64,000 nt of DNA from Acerihabitans sp035013185 (GTDB taxonomy: Bacteria; Pseudomonadota; Gammaproteobacteria; Enterobacterales; Enterobacteriaceae). The stretch lies in contig NZ_JAYGJO010000011.1 of the NCBI RefSeq assembly GCF_035013185.1, positions 100,587 to 164,586 of the forward strand, read 5' to 3'. The position numbers and the translations under genes were made by a program. Positions within the stretch are counted from its first letter, which is position 1. Each line of letters begins with the position of its first letter. The notes beneath the pieces are model-generated. The model had not been told where the DNA came from. It saw nothing but the letters and a program-made list of their open reading frames with translations, and ran no database searches. Shown in pieces: positions 53,225 to 61,997 of this stretch.

Positions 53225-53444
53225 TTTATAAAATTATCAGGAAAACAAACCATTCATAGATATAACGCAACGTTCGCCAGAACCATGAGAATATATTAGC
53301 ACTGCAGCGACCTACATCTGCATCTAACAATATATTCCTAAAAAATGTTGAGGTACGGGCAGGCGGCACGAGGGCGAAATTCAAAGTTTGCTTAAGGGTG
53401 AACACACAGAGTCTTCGTACCTGCGATTTTAAAGCTGACAGTTA

Positions 53445-53570
53445 TATACCCAATAGATTTTGAGTTGCCACAAGATGGCCCGCGAATGATTCTCAATGAA
53501 CTTACACCAGTAAGTGATTTGGGTGAATGCGCAGTCAACGCGCCGGCAACGTGAAAGTTGAAGGGGATAA
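53445..53570. repeat. ERIC element in the dcuB leader
   Basis: About 126 bases, starting TATACCCAATAGATTTTGAG and ending AAGGGGATAA, with the core CAGTAAGTGATTTGGGTGAA. It ends 25 bases before the dcuB ATG. Confidence 0.75.
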
Positions 53571-53595
53571 TGATATTTCGTTAATCGAGGATGGT

Positions 53596-54936
53596 ATGGA
53601 CTTTATTATTCAACTGGCGGTTATTTTGGGCTGCCTGCTATATGGGGCCAAAAAAGGCGGCATTGCGCTCGGCCTATTTGGCGGTATTGGGCTGATTATT
53701 CTCGTGTTTGTGTTCCATATCCAACCCGGTAAACCTCCGGTGGATGTGATGTTGGTGATCATCGCTGTGGTCGCCGCGTCCGCTACCCTGCAGGCCTCCG
53801 GCGGGCTGGATGTGATGCTGCAAATCGCTGAAAAGCTTTTGCGACGCAATCCAAAATATATATCCATCGTCGCCCCTTTCGTGACGTGTTGCCTGACCAT
53901 TCTTTGCGGTACCGGCCATGTGGTTTATACCATTTTGCCCATTATCTACGACGTGGCCATTAAGAATAATATCCGCCCCGAACGGCCAATGGCCGCCAGT
54001 TCCGTTGGTGCGCAAATGGGGATTATCGCCAGCCCAGTGTCGGTGGCGGTGGTTTCTCTGGTGGCGATGCTAAGCAACGTTACCTTTGGCGGACGGCATC
54101 TGGACTTCCTCGATTTACTGGCCATCACCATTCCGTCTACCCTGTGCGGCATCTTGGCCATCGGTATCTTCAGTTGGTTTCGCGGCAAGGATCTGGATAA
54201 GGATGAAGTCTTCCAGAAATTTATCTCCGATCCGGAAAACCGGCATTATGTTTACGGCGACACCGCCACCCTGCTCAATCGCAAACTCCCGCGCAAAAAT
54301 TGGATAGCGATGTGGATCTTCCTGGCGACCATCGCAGCGGTCGCCATTTTGGGCGCGGTGCCCAGTCTACGTCCGGTGTTTGGTGGTAAAGCCTTATCGA
54401 TGGTGTTAGTGATTCAGATGTGCATGCTGTTTGCGGGTGCGCTTATCGTTATCGCCACCAAAACCAATCCAGCAGAAATCTCGAAAAATGAGGTATTTCG
54501 TTCCGGGATGATCGCCATAGTGGCGGTGTACGGCATCGCATGGATGGCGGAAACCATTTTCGGCGCCCATCTGGCAGAAATTGAAGCAAATTTAGGAGCC
54601 ATCATTAAAGTCCATCCATGGGCTTACGCGCTGGCGCTGCTGGTGGTGTCGAAATTTGTCAACTCCCAGGCAGCGGCACTGGCGGCGGTGGTCCCCCTGG
54701 CGCTGGCCATCGGCGTCGATCCGGCGTATATCGTCGCCTCGGCCCCAGCCTGCTACGGCTATTATATTCTACCTACCTACCCCAGCGATCTGGCTGCTAT
54801 CCAGTTTGACCGCTCCGGCACCACCCATATTGGCAAGTATGTCATCAACCACAGCTTTATCCTGGTTGGGCTTATCGGGGTCGGCGTCTCTAGTGTGATG
54901 GGCTGGGTATTGGCGGCGTCTTACGGCTTTTTCTAA
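53596..54936 (+). CDS. dcuB: anaerobic C4-dicarboxylate antiporter DcuB
   Basis: A 446-residue membrane protein, exactly the length of E. coli DcuB. It opens MDFIIQLAVILGCLLYGAKKGGIALG, and shows IQPGKPPVDVMLVIIAVV, SVGAQMGIIASPVSVAVVSLVAM and YYILPTYPSDLAAIQFDRSGTTHIGKY. It exchanges fumarate for succinate and with DcuS forms the C4-dicarboxylate sensor unit. GAGG five bases before this ATG decides the start; the frame extending to 53527 runs into the ERIC element. Confidence 0.95.
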   Translation: MDFIIQLAVILGCLLYGAKKGGIALGLFGGIGLIILVFVFHIQPGKPPVDVMLVIIAVVAASATLQASGGLDVMLQIAEKLLRRNPKYISIVAPFVTCCLTILCGTGHVVYTILPIIYDVAIKNNIRPERPMAASSVGAQMGIIASPVSVAVVSLVAMLSNVTFGGRHLDFLDLLAITIPSTLCGILAIGIFSWFRGKDLDKDEVFQKFISDPENRHYVYGDTATLLNRKLPRKNWIAMWIFLATIAAVAILGAVPSLRPVFGGKALSMVLVIQMCMLFAGALIVIATKTNPAEISKNEVFRSGMIAIVAVYGIAWMAETIFGAHLAEIEANLGAIIKVHPWAYALALLVVSKFVNSQAAALAAVVPLALAIGVDPAYIVASAPACYGYYILPTYPSDLAAIQFDRSGTTHIGKYVINHSFILVGLIGVGVSSVMGWVLAASYGFF

Positions 54937-54965
54937 AGTATAAGCGCTATCGAACCACGATTTAA

Positions 54966-54995
54966 CCGGTCCATCCGTGCCGCACGATGGACCGG
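54966..54995 (+). terminator. rho-independent terminator after dcuB
   Basis: CCGGTCCATC at 54966-54975 pairs with GATGGACCGG at 54986-54995, followed within six bases by TTTT. It separates dcuB from dcuSR. Confidence 0.75.
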
Positions 54996-55127
54996 CTGCA
55001 TTTTAACGTGATGCAGGCCGCACTAATACAGCCTGCGTCATGTGATCAAAGACCCGGGGCATCGAATAGGTTAGGCTTAGGGCATGTCATCAATGGCCCA
55101 TATGCGTAACTGATGCCGGAAAAAATA

Positions 55128-56804
55128 ATGGTCAGGCAAAAACCCCCGCTTAAACTCAGTTTATCCGTGATATTAATGGTCACCAGTGTCGTGATTTCGG
55201 TGCTGCTGGTGGTGCATACGTTGTTTTTCAGGCAAATCAGCCTGTTGGCAGAAAATAATATTCGCGATAAAACCTTTGCCATCGCCCGCACCCTGGCGCT
55301 GAACCCGGTACTGGTGAACGGTTTAACCGCCAAAAGCGATCCCGGCGCTATTCAGCGGTTGGCCCAGGTGGTGAATAAACAAGAGGATCTGCTGTTTGTG
55401 GTGATAACAGATATGCACGGTATTCGTTACGCCCATCCTACCGCTAGCCTGATCGGCAAGCATTTTATCGGTGATGATATTCTTCCCGCGCTCAAAGGTC
55501 GGGAGAATAGCGCCATTAACCAGGGAACCTTGGCCAAAGCGTTGCGGGTATTTACCCCCGTCTACGACAGCGGTCACCAACAGATTGGTGTGGTTGCCAT
55601 CGGTACCTCGCTGGTCACGGTACAGGCCATTATCAATCACAACCGTTGGAACCTATTGTGGACTGCACTTATCGGTGCCGCTGTCGGCGTCTTGGGTACC
55701 GGGCTGCTGGTGAGGGCGCTAAAACGCATTATGCTGGGCTTCGAACCCTATGAAATTTCCCATCTATTCGAAGAGCGTAACGCCATGTTGCAGTCGATTA
55801 AAGAGGGGGTGATTGCGGTGGACGCTGATACGCGCATTACCCTGATTAACGACGAGGCCAAACGGTTGTTTAACCAACATCCTCCTGGCGGGCAGCGCCC
55901 CGATACTACGGTAGAACCACCGAGCTTAACGCCGGCAACACTGAACGATACATTGCAGATCGGTACCCACGCCGAAGACCCGCAAGGCCGCGAATGGCTG
56001 GCATCGTTGCATCTGGGCGACGTGATGCAACGCGGTATCGCCAGACGCGACGAAGAGATCCGGATCAACGGCGGCGTGATGTTGAGCAATACCGTACCGG
56101 TGTTGGTCAACGGACAAATTATCGGAGCCATTGCCACCTTTCGTGACAAAACCGAAGTCAGTCGATTACTTGAACGGCTCAGTGGCATGTCCACTTATGC
56201 CGATGCATTGCGGGTTCAATCTCATGAATTCATGAATAAACTACATGTCATTTTAGGCATGCTACACTTGAAAAATTATCGGGAACTGGAAGGGTACATT
56301 CTAAAAACGGCGAACAATTATCAACATGAAATAGGACTTATCATTCGGATCATTAAATCTCCAGTGATTGCCGGTTTCATTTTAGGCAAAATCAATCGTG
56401 CCCGGGATGTCAATATCCCACTGCGCCTCACCGAGGACAGTTGGCTGCCAGATACTGACAACGGTGAAACCACTACGGCGATAATTACCGTACTGGGAAA
56501 CCTGATTGAAAATGCCATGGAGGCACTGGCCGGTCAGGAAAGTGCTGAAATTACCCTCAGCCTGCATGTGCGCAACGACATGCTGCACTGCACGGTTAGC
56601 GATGACGGTCCCGGCATCCCCGAATCGTTGCAGGAAAAAATCTATCAGCGCGGATTTTCCACCAAAGGAAACGGACGCGGTATTGGCCTCTTCCTGGCCC
56701 GGCAGAGTGTGGAAAAACTCGGCGGATGGCTGGAATATGAATCGGAACCCGGAGTCTACACCCAGTTCTATGTCACGTTCCCTTATCGGGTAAAAGCGGG
56801 ATGA
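55128..56804 (+). CDS. dcuS: C4-dicarboxylate sensor histidine kinase DcuS
   Basis: A 558-residue membrane kinase. A helix near residue 10-35, a periplasmic PAS domain with the ligand segment ITDMHGIRYAHPTASLIGKHFIGDDI and RVFTPVYDSGHQQIGVVAIG, a second helix, a cytoplasmic PAS with NAMLQSIKEGVIAVDAD, the phosphoacceptor His in SHEFMNKLHVILG, and ATPase boxes NLIENAMEAL, DDGPGIP and GRGIGLFLARQ. It detects external fumarate, succinate or aspartate. Start 55128 (MVRQKPPLKLS) fits the E. coli N-terminus; 55113 is possible. Confidence 0.93.
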   Translation: MVRQKPPLKLSLSVILMVTSVVISVLLVVHTLFFRQISLLAENNIRDKTFAIARTLALNPVLVNGLTAKSDPGAIQRLAQVVNKQEDLLFVVITDMHGIRYAHPTASLIGKHFIGDDILPALKGRENSAINQGTLAKALRVFTPVYDSGHQQIGVVAIGTSLVTVQAIINHNRWNLLWTALIGAAVGVLGTGLLVRALKRIMLGFEPYEISHLFEERNAMLQSIKEGVIAVDADTRITLINDEAKRLFNQHPPGGQRPDTTVEPPSLTPATLNDTLQIGTHAEDPQGREWLASLHLGDVMQRGIARRDEEIRINGGVMLSNTVPVLVNGQIIGAIATFRDKTEVSRLLERLSGMSTYADALRVQSHEFMNKLHVILGMLHLKNYRELEGYILKTANNYQHEIGLIIRIIKSPVIAGFILGKINRARDVNIPLRLTEDSWLPDTDNGETTTAIITVLGNLIENAMEALAGQESAEITLSLHVRNDMLHCTVSDDGPGIPESLQEKIYQRGFSTKGNGRGIGLFLARQSVEKLGGWLEYESEPGVYTQFYVTFPYRVKAG

Positions 56805-56808
56805 CATT

Positions 56809-57525
56809 ATGATTAATGTAATGATAGTCGATGATGACGCCATGGTGGCGGAGCTGAATAAATGTTATCTGGAGCAGGTGGCCGGTTTTCGCTGCCTGTA
56901 TAGTGTATCGACGTTGCAACAGGCACAAAGGTTGTTAACCGAACCAGACCACCCTATTGATTTGGTGCTGCTGGATATTTATATGCAACAGGATAATGGC
57001 CTGGATCTACTCCCCACCATTCGTGCCTTCAGCGAGCAAACCGATGTTATTATCATCTCCTCCGCCAGCGATGTGCCCACAGTAAAAAAAGCCATGAAAT
57101 ACGGGGTGGTGGATTATCTCATTAAGCCGTTTCAGTTTGAGCGGTTTGAGCAGGCGTTGATCACCTACCGCCAGGAACTGACATTATTAGACCACCATGA
57201 ACATGTGGTGCAGGCGGACGTAGATAGTTTACTGCACCACACCAGCACGCCAAGCGGGCATAAAAAACTGCCCAAGGGGCTGACGGCGGTGACATTGCGC
57301 ACCATCTGCGAGTGGATTGAACAGCATCAGCAGTTGGAGTTTTCTACCGATACCTTAGCCAATGAAATCAAAATTTCCCGGGTATCCTGCCGAAAATATC
57401 TGATTTATCTGGCGGAATCCGGCACCCTGCACACCTCTATCTTTTACGGTTCCGCCGGCCGGCCGGCCTATCAATATCGATTGTTATCCGACCAGCTCAG
57501 TGCGCTGAGACAGCATTCGCTCTGA
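56809..57525 (+). CDS. dcuR: response regulator DcuR
   Basis: A 238-residue CitB-family regulator (E. coli DcuR 239). The receiver has acidic DDD, phospho-Asp in LVLLDIYMQQDNGL, and Lys in YLIKPFQFERFEQAL. The C-terminal DNA-binding part shows KLPKGLTAVTLRTICEW and IKISRVSCRKYLIYLAESG. It should activate dcuB and possibly frdCAB. Four bases separate it from dcuS. Confidence 0.93.
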   Translation: MINVMIVDDDAMVAELNKCYLEQVAGFRCLYSVSTLQQAQRLLTEPDHPIDLVLLDIYMQQDNGLDLLPTIRAFSEQTDVIIISSASDVPTVKKAMKYGVVDYLIKPFQFERFEQALITYRQELTLLDHHEHVVQADVDSLLHHTSTPSGHKKLPKGLTAVTLRTICEWIEQHQQLEFSTDTLANEIKISRVSCRKYLIYLAESGTLHTSIFYGSAGRPAYQYRLLSDQLSALRQHSL

Positions 57526-57707
57526 CGCCAGCCACCGACGACAGTTTCATCCGTCGGTTAGCCGATCCAGCCGGAACCTGGCGGCTATCCTCAGCAATAG
57601 CCAGGTCGTGGCCAGGTTAATAAGCAGGGTGGTGCAACGCAACGATTATACCGTTGGAAAGCGCTCGACAACGCGCTACAGTAGGGCTTTTCACTCGGGG
57701 GAACGCC

Positions 57708-58412
57708 GTGCAGCCGTTTATTTTTCAGGGATTTAACCCTGCCGCTCTGGAATTTTTACAACAGATCGTGCGTGAGAACAATAAAGTATGGTTTGAAACG
57801 CATCGGGAAATCTATCAGCAAGAATTATTGCAGCCTTTCCGAGCCTTGGTTGAGTTATTAGCCCCAGCCATGTTAGAGATTGACGACGGTTTCGAAATCC
57901 GCCCGGCCATTGGCAAAACGTTATCGCGTATGTATCGGGACACCCGTTTTTCCAATGACAAGTCACTTTTTCGTAATCGTATGTGGTTAACATTTAAACG
58001 CCCGGCAAAACAGTGGACCGACGCACCGGTATTTTTCTTTGAAATCACGCCAGATTTTTTCCACTACGGATTAGGTTATTACTCCGCTAGCAAAGCCACC
58101 ATGGATCGTTTCCGTCACCTGATGCTACGCCAGCCAAAGGAGTTTTCCGCGGTTGCCGCGTCTTGCCGCGCACCGTTTGAATTGGTTGGCGAAAGCTACA
58201 AACGCCTATTGGTAAAGGATCAGGATCCTACGCTGGCCAACTGGTATAACCGCAAAACCTTTGCGGTAATGACCACTAATACCCAGATAGAAGCACTGTT
58301 TTCGGCGCAACTGGCTCAGCACTTAATCAGAGGGTTCCGACAATTGCGCCCGCTGTATGACTTTTTGCTGCGGGTGGAAATGCTCAAATCAATCCCACTA
58401 GAGGATTTGTGA
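57708..58412 (+). CDS. DUF2461 family protein
   Basis: A 234-residue protein of the TIGR02453/DUF2461 family: FNPAALEFLQQIVRENNKVWFETHREIYQQELLQPFRALVELLAP, RMYRDTRFSNDKSLFRNRMWLTF and FFEITPDFFHYGLGYYSASKATM. No function is established for the family. The GTG at 57708 has GGGGG six bases upstream; the longer reading to 57654 lacks one. It stands alone after dcuR. Confidence 0.8.
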   Translation: MQPFIFQGFNPAALEFLQQIVRENNKVWFETHREIYQQELLQPFRALVELLAPAMLEIDDGFEIRPAIGKTLSRMYRDTRFSNDKSLFRNRMWLTFKRPAKQWTDAPVFFFEITPDFFHYGLGYYSASKATMDRFRHLMLRQPKEFSAVAASCRAPFELVGESYKRLLVKDQDPTLANWYNRKTFAVMTTNTQIEALFSAQLAQHLIRGFRQLRPLYDFLLRVEMLKSIPLEDL

Positions 58413-58497
58413 TCGGGTGTCGACCCAACCAGCGCCCAGTGCTGCCCGAGCGCAGATTGGTGTCATGATGCCCACACCTGGAAATTGGGGCAGGTAG

Positions 58498-59757
58498 TTA
58501 ATGAAACAGGGTCATAAATTTACCCAGAGCGATACCTACGATACCAAAGTCCGCATCTCCAAAAGTGGTAGAAGCGGACAGCCCGCCCATAACCGACAAT
58601 AAGATGGCAGGCAGGAACGAAATGATTAATCCGTTGGCAAACGCGCCGATAATTGCGCCTCGGCGTCCACCCGTAGCATTACCGTAAACTCCGGCCGTAG
58701 CGCCGCAAAAAAAATGAGGAACCAGACCCGGAACAATAACGCTTAACCCGAGCATGGGGAAGAAAAACATGCTAATAAGGCCTGCGCAGAAACTGCTTAA
58801 AAAACCGATAATGACTGCATTGGGGGCAAAGGGGAATACAGTTGGGCAATCCAATGCTGGACGGGCATCTTTAACCACTTTGTCAGCAATCCCCTTAAAG
58901 GCAGGTACGATTTCAGCAATGACCATTCGCACCCCTGCCAAAATAATATAGACACCCGCAGCAAAAGTGATGGCCTGAATAATTGCGAATATAATATAGT
59001 TTTGTCCGCCGCTAACCTGGCTTTCAGTAAAGGTTTTACCTGCAATCACCACCAATACAATAAACAGTATCGTCATGGTTAACGCAATGGCAATCGATGA
59101 ATCATGAAGAAATTTAAGATATTTCGGCACCTTAAACTCTTCAGTGGAACGGCTGTTTTTTCCTACCATCTTACCGACCAGGGCGGCACATAAATAACCG
59201 GTTGAACCAAAATGCCCCAATGCAAAATCATCACTGCCCGTTATCTTGCGGGTAAATGGCTGTAGAATAGCCGGAGAGATCACCATCAACGCACCCAGAA
59301 TCACCGCGCCGACGGTTACCAGCATCCAACCGCCAAGCCCACCGGTAGAGAGGATCACCGCCAACATAGCCGCCATGTACAACGTATGATGGCCAGTCAG
59401 GAAAATATATTTAAGCGGGGTAATCCGCGCTAAAACGATATTCATCAGCATACCGAATATCATAATCATGGCGGTGGAACTGCCAAAATTCTTCTGCGCC
59501 AAGGCGGCCACAACATCATTATTCGGTACTACACCTTGAATATTAAATGAGTGAACAAACAGTTCACTAAAGCTGGTCAACGTGGTAGCAATAACCCCGG
59601 CACCCGCAATCAGAATCAAAAAACCCATAATGGTTTTCAGCGTACCTGATATGGTATCCGAAAACGATTTCTTCTGCAGGATTAAGCCACATAATGAAAA
59701 TAGCCCGACAAGAATTGCAGGCGTCCCTAATACATCATTAATAATGAATGTAAGCAT
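58498..59757 (-). CDS. PTS EIIC component, ascorbate/UlaA type
   Basis: A 419-residue membrane protein of the SgaT/UlaA family with about eleven helices: LGTPAILVGLFSLCGLILQKKSFSDTISGTLKTIMGFLILIAGA, LARITPLKYIFLTGHHTLYMA and FGSTGYLCAALVG. It would transport a sugar acid or related sugar during phosphorylation. The ATG at 59757 has GGAG upstream. It ends the EIIA-EIIB-EIIC operon; no kinase, lactonase or epimerase gene follows, so the substrate is open. Confidence 0.9.
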   Translation of the reverse strand: MLTFIINDVLGTPAILVGLFSLCGLILQKKSFSDTISGTLKTIMGFLILIAGAGVIATTLTSFSELFVHSFNIQGVVPNNDVVAALAQKNFGSSTAMIMIFGMLMNIVLARITPLKYIFLTGHHTLYMAAMLAVILSTGGLGGWMLVTVGAVILGALMVISPAILQPFTRKITGSDDFALGHFGSTGYLCAALVGKMVGKNSRSTEEFKVPKYLKFLHDSSIAIALTMTILFIVLVVIAGKTFTESQVSGGQNYIIFAIIQAITFAAGVYIILAGVRMVIAEIVPAFKGIADKVVKDARPALDCPTVFPFAPNAVIIGFLSSFCAGLISMFFFPMLGLSVIVPGLVPHFFCGATAGVYGNATGGRRGAIIGAFANGLIISFLPAILLSVMGGLSASTTFGDADFGIVGIALGKFMTLFH

Positions 59758-59787
59758 TGCATGCTCCAAAAATGCGCGACAGTTGAA

Positions 59788-60054
59788 TTACAAATTATTG
59801 TCTAAAATTTCTTTTATTTTATTGTTATCCAGAAGATTGCTTAAACCGAAGACATTACGCACACCATCATCCAACCCAGAAATAATATCATTTGAGCCGA
59901 TATAAATATCCGCGTGTTCAGACTTGGCGGAACTTAAATCAGTATGACTGACGTCTGCTTCCTTCCCTAATTCTTTAATGATTTTTTTGACATTCATTTC
60001 CACAATAAAGCTACTGCCTAAACCATTGCCACATACAATCAGAATTTTTTTCAT
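59788..60054 (-). CDS. PTS EIIB component, ascorbate/UlaB type
   Basis: An 88-residue EIIB with the phosphoacceptor Cys in ILIVCGNGLGSSF and the SgaB-like tail. AAGGG precedes the ATG at 60054, which overlaps none of the longer upstream frame. It relays phosphate from EIIA to the sugar. Confidence 0.9.
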   Translation of the reverse strand: MKKILIVCGNGLGSSFIVEMNVKKIIKELGKEADVSHTDLSSAKSEHADIYIGSNDIISGLDDGVRNVFGLSNLLDNNKIKEILDNNL

Positions 60055-60067
60055 ATCAAACCCTTTA

Positions 60068-60517
60068 TCAAAGTGAGTATTTATCAATCAGCGCCTGAAT
60101 AGCTGAATAATTATCAGCCAACAAGAGCGCCTGTAAATCGGCTTCATCACTGAACAGTTCGGCCAGCCGGGAAATCATCGCCAGGTGCTCATCACCATTT
60201 TGTGCGCATAATAAAATCACCACCCGCACCGGATCGTTTTCCTCTGACCCAAAGTCTACCCCTTGACGGATATGGAGTAGTGACAACGCCGGCTGATTCA
60301 CGCCCTCCTCCGGACGGGCATGAGGCATGGCTAGCCCAGGTGCCAGAACATAATAAGGGCCAATTGCCTCATGTGAAGTGATGATAGCCTGAACATAACC
60401 AGAGGTTATTACCCCCTCGGCGAGCAGTGGACGAGCGGAGATATTGATGGCATCACGCCAATCTATAACCTGTTCAACGATGGCGATTCGGTCTCGGGTT
60501 AACCATTTTGCCGGCAT
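60068..60517 (-). CDS. PTS EIIA component, UlaC/mannitol type
   Basis: A 149-residue EIIA: RDAINISARPLLAEGVITSGYVQAIITS, phosphoacceptor His in LAMPHARPEEGV, and VVILLCAQNGDEHLAMISRLAELFSD. The ATG at 60517 has AGAGG upstream. It is the first gene of the PTS operon, 78 bases from the nearer operator. Confidence 0.9.
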   Translation of the reverse strand: MPAKWLTRDRIAIVEQVIDWRDAINISARPLLAEGVITSGYVQAIITSHEAIGPYYVLAPGLAMPHARPEEGVNQPALSLLHIRQGVDFGSEENDPVRVVILLCAQNGDEHLAMISRLAELFSDEADLQALLLADNYSAIQALIDKYSL

Positions 60518-60594
60518 GACAACCTCTTTTACAGTGAAGATGTCTGGAGTGTAGGCGATATAGAAAGCTAAATTCCGTGATATGAATCGCAAAA

Positions 60595-60638
60595 GTTAGC
60601 GCTAACATTGTAAGTTGAAAAATAATGTTAGCGCTAAC
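60595..60638. promoter_or_regulatory. twin LacI/GntR-type operators
   Basis: GTTAGCGCTAAC occurs perfectly at 60595-60606 and 60627-60638, centres 32 bases apart (about three helical turns). Flanks extend them to a mirrored pair of 17-mers. They match the ATGTTAGCGCTAACAT-like sites of GntR-branch LacI proteins and lie between the PTS operon and its regulator. Confidence 0.85.
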
Positions 60639-60657
60639 TTATGATCTTGAAATATGG

Positions 60658-60782
60658 ATACCCTATAGCTTTTGAGTTGCAGGATGGCGGCAAGGGAGAG
60701 AACACGATGAGCTTACTCTTGTAAGTGATTCGTGTGAATGAGTGCAGTCAACGCACCTGAGGTTCGAAAGATCACGAGTATA
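60658..60782. repeat. ERIC element between PTS operators and regulator
   Basis: About 125 bases from ATACCCTATAGCTTTTGAG to CACGAGTATA, with core CTTGTAAGTGATTCGTGTGAA. It separates the operators from the divergent regulator gene; the rest of 60783-60904 shows no other signal. Confidence 0.85.
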
Positions 60783-60904
60783 GTACTCTCAGATAAGAGT
60801 AGGTAATCTGCAATGTCGACGCCTGGGCCGGCTGAGATGGCGCAGTTATGGTAAAATCCGCACTTACAGGGTTATTGATCACTTGCCGATAGAGGAAAAA
60901 CAAG

Positions 60905-61918
60905 GTGAAGCAGCGTCGCAATTCTGGCAAAAGTACCCTGACGGATGTGGCAAATCTAGCGGGGGTCAGTACCATGACCGCTTCGCGCGCACTTAGGGAG
61001 CCGGAAAAAGTCTCGTCCAAATTACGCGAAAAAATTGAGGCAGCGATAAACGAGCTGGGCTATGTTACCAACATTGCTGCCAGTACGCTGGCGTCGTCAT
61101 CTTCCCGTCTGGTGGCCATGCTGGTGCCGTCATTAACCACACCAGGATGTGCCATGATCTCCGAGTCGCTGCAAACGGTGCTCAGACCAAGAGGTTATGA
61201 TGTGCTGCTGGCGGAAGATCATTACGCCGGCGGCACACGGCAGATAGAGATGCTGCTGTCGTATAATCCCGCCGCAGTAGTGCAATATCATTATGACAAC
61301 TCAGAGGAAAATCGGCGGCTGCTGCTTAATGCTGGCATCCCGGTAGTGGAAATTGGCGGTGTCATGCCCGCACCGATAATGATGAGTGTCGGCGCAAATT
61401 ATGGCTTGGCTATCAAGCAGTTGATTAACGCGCTAGCCAATAAGGGGTTTCGCCATATTGCACTGCTGTGCGCTGCTCATCAGCAAATTATTCACCAACA
61501 AATTCTCAGCGGTTGGCACTCAGCCATGCTATCACTTAATCAGTCACCCCATCGCGTGATCAGTTCGTCTCTGCCACCAGAATTCACCACGGGGGAAAAA
61601 CTGCTGCCAGAGATTTTGTTGAACTGGCCCGAGCTTGATTTGCTGATTTGCACCGCGGATGAGGTAGCCTGTGGTGTTATCGCCGCCTGCCAGGCCAGAG
61701 GTATATCAGTACCGGCGCAACTTGCCGTTGCAGGGCTGGGCGGCGGCGCCTTATCCGAAATCTGCTCACCCAAGTTAACCACCATAGCAGTCCCTTACCG
61801 CGAAATGGGTGTCTTGGCAGGTAAACATATATGGTCCGCACTTCAGGGGCAGGAGGTTGAGCAAGCGGTGACACTCTCCACCCAGCTATCGATGCGCGCC
61901 AGCACCGTGCACCTATAG
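60905..61918 (+). CDS. LacI-family regulator, GntR (gluconate) branch
   Basis: A 337-residue repressor with helix-turn-helix STLTDVANLAGVSTMTASRALREPEKVSSKLREKI and a sugar-binding core including LVAMLVPSLTTPGCAMISESLQTVL and a Cys-rich FRHIALLCAAHQQ. It begins with GTG at 60905, with GAGGA upstream. It is divergent from the PTS operon and should bind the two GTTAGCGCTAAC sites, the sequence preferred by GntR/IdnR-type LacI proteins. Confidence 0.88.
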   Translation: MKQRRNSGKSTLTDVANLAGVSTMTASRALREPEKVSSKLREKIEAAINELGYVTNIAASTLASSSSRLVAMLVPSLTTPGCAMISESLQTVLRPRGYDVLLAEDHYAGGTRQIEMLLSYNPAAVVQYHYDNSEENRRLLLNAGIPVVEIGGVMPAPIMMSVGANYGLAIKQLINALANKGFRHIALLCAAHQQIIHQQILSGWHSAMLSLNQSPHRVISSSLPPEFTTGEKLLPEILLNWPELDLLICTADEVACGVIAACQARGISVPAQLAVAGLGGGALSEICSPKLTTIAVPYREMGVLAGKHIWSALQGQEVEQAVTLSTQLSMRASTVHL

Positions 61919-61982
61919 ACTAGGCGCACTCTGCTGGCTGTTACCCCCACGGTGGCGCAGTCTCTATCGTCCAGCGCCTAGT
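61919..61982. repeat. inverted repeat between convergent genes
   Basis: ACTAGGCGC at 61919-61927 and GCGCCTAGT at 61974-61982 are perfect inverses with a 46-base gap, directly between the regulator stop and the aer stop. It may serve as a bidirectional terminator. Confidence 0.4.
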
Positions 61983-61997
61983 GCTTAGGATGCACCA

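Larger units (their letters stand above)
52504..53595. other. 1.1-kb gene-free divergent region hybO/dcuB
   Basis: No gene is supported between the hybO and dcuB starts. It holds two ERIC elements (52936-53061, 53445-53570) and a CRP box. A weak FNR-like site, ATTAT-CCGC-ATCAA at 52785-52798 (8 of 10), is the only other signal. The 62-codon frame at 53111-53299 is rich in Phe/Tyr/Asn and looks like AT-rich chance sequence. Confidence 0.6.

Noticed and set aside
53111..53299. 62-codon open frame upstream of dcuB
   Set aside because: AT-rich composition, no ribosome binding site, no recognisable family; overlaps the CRP box.
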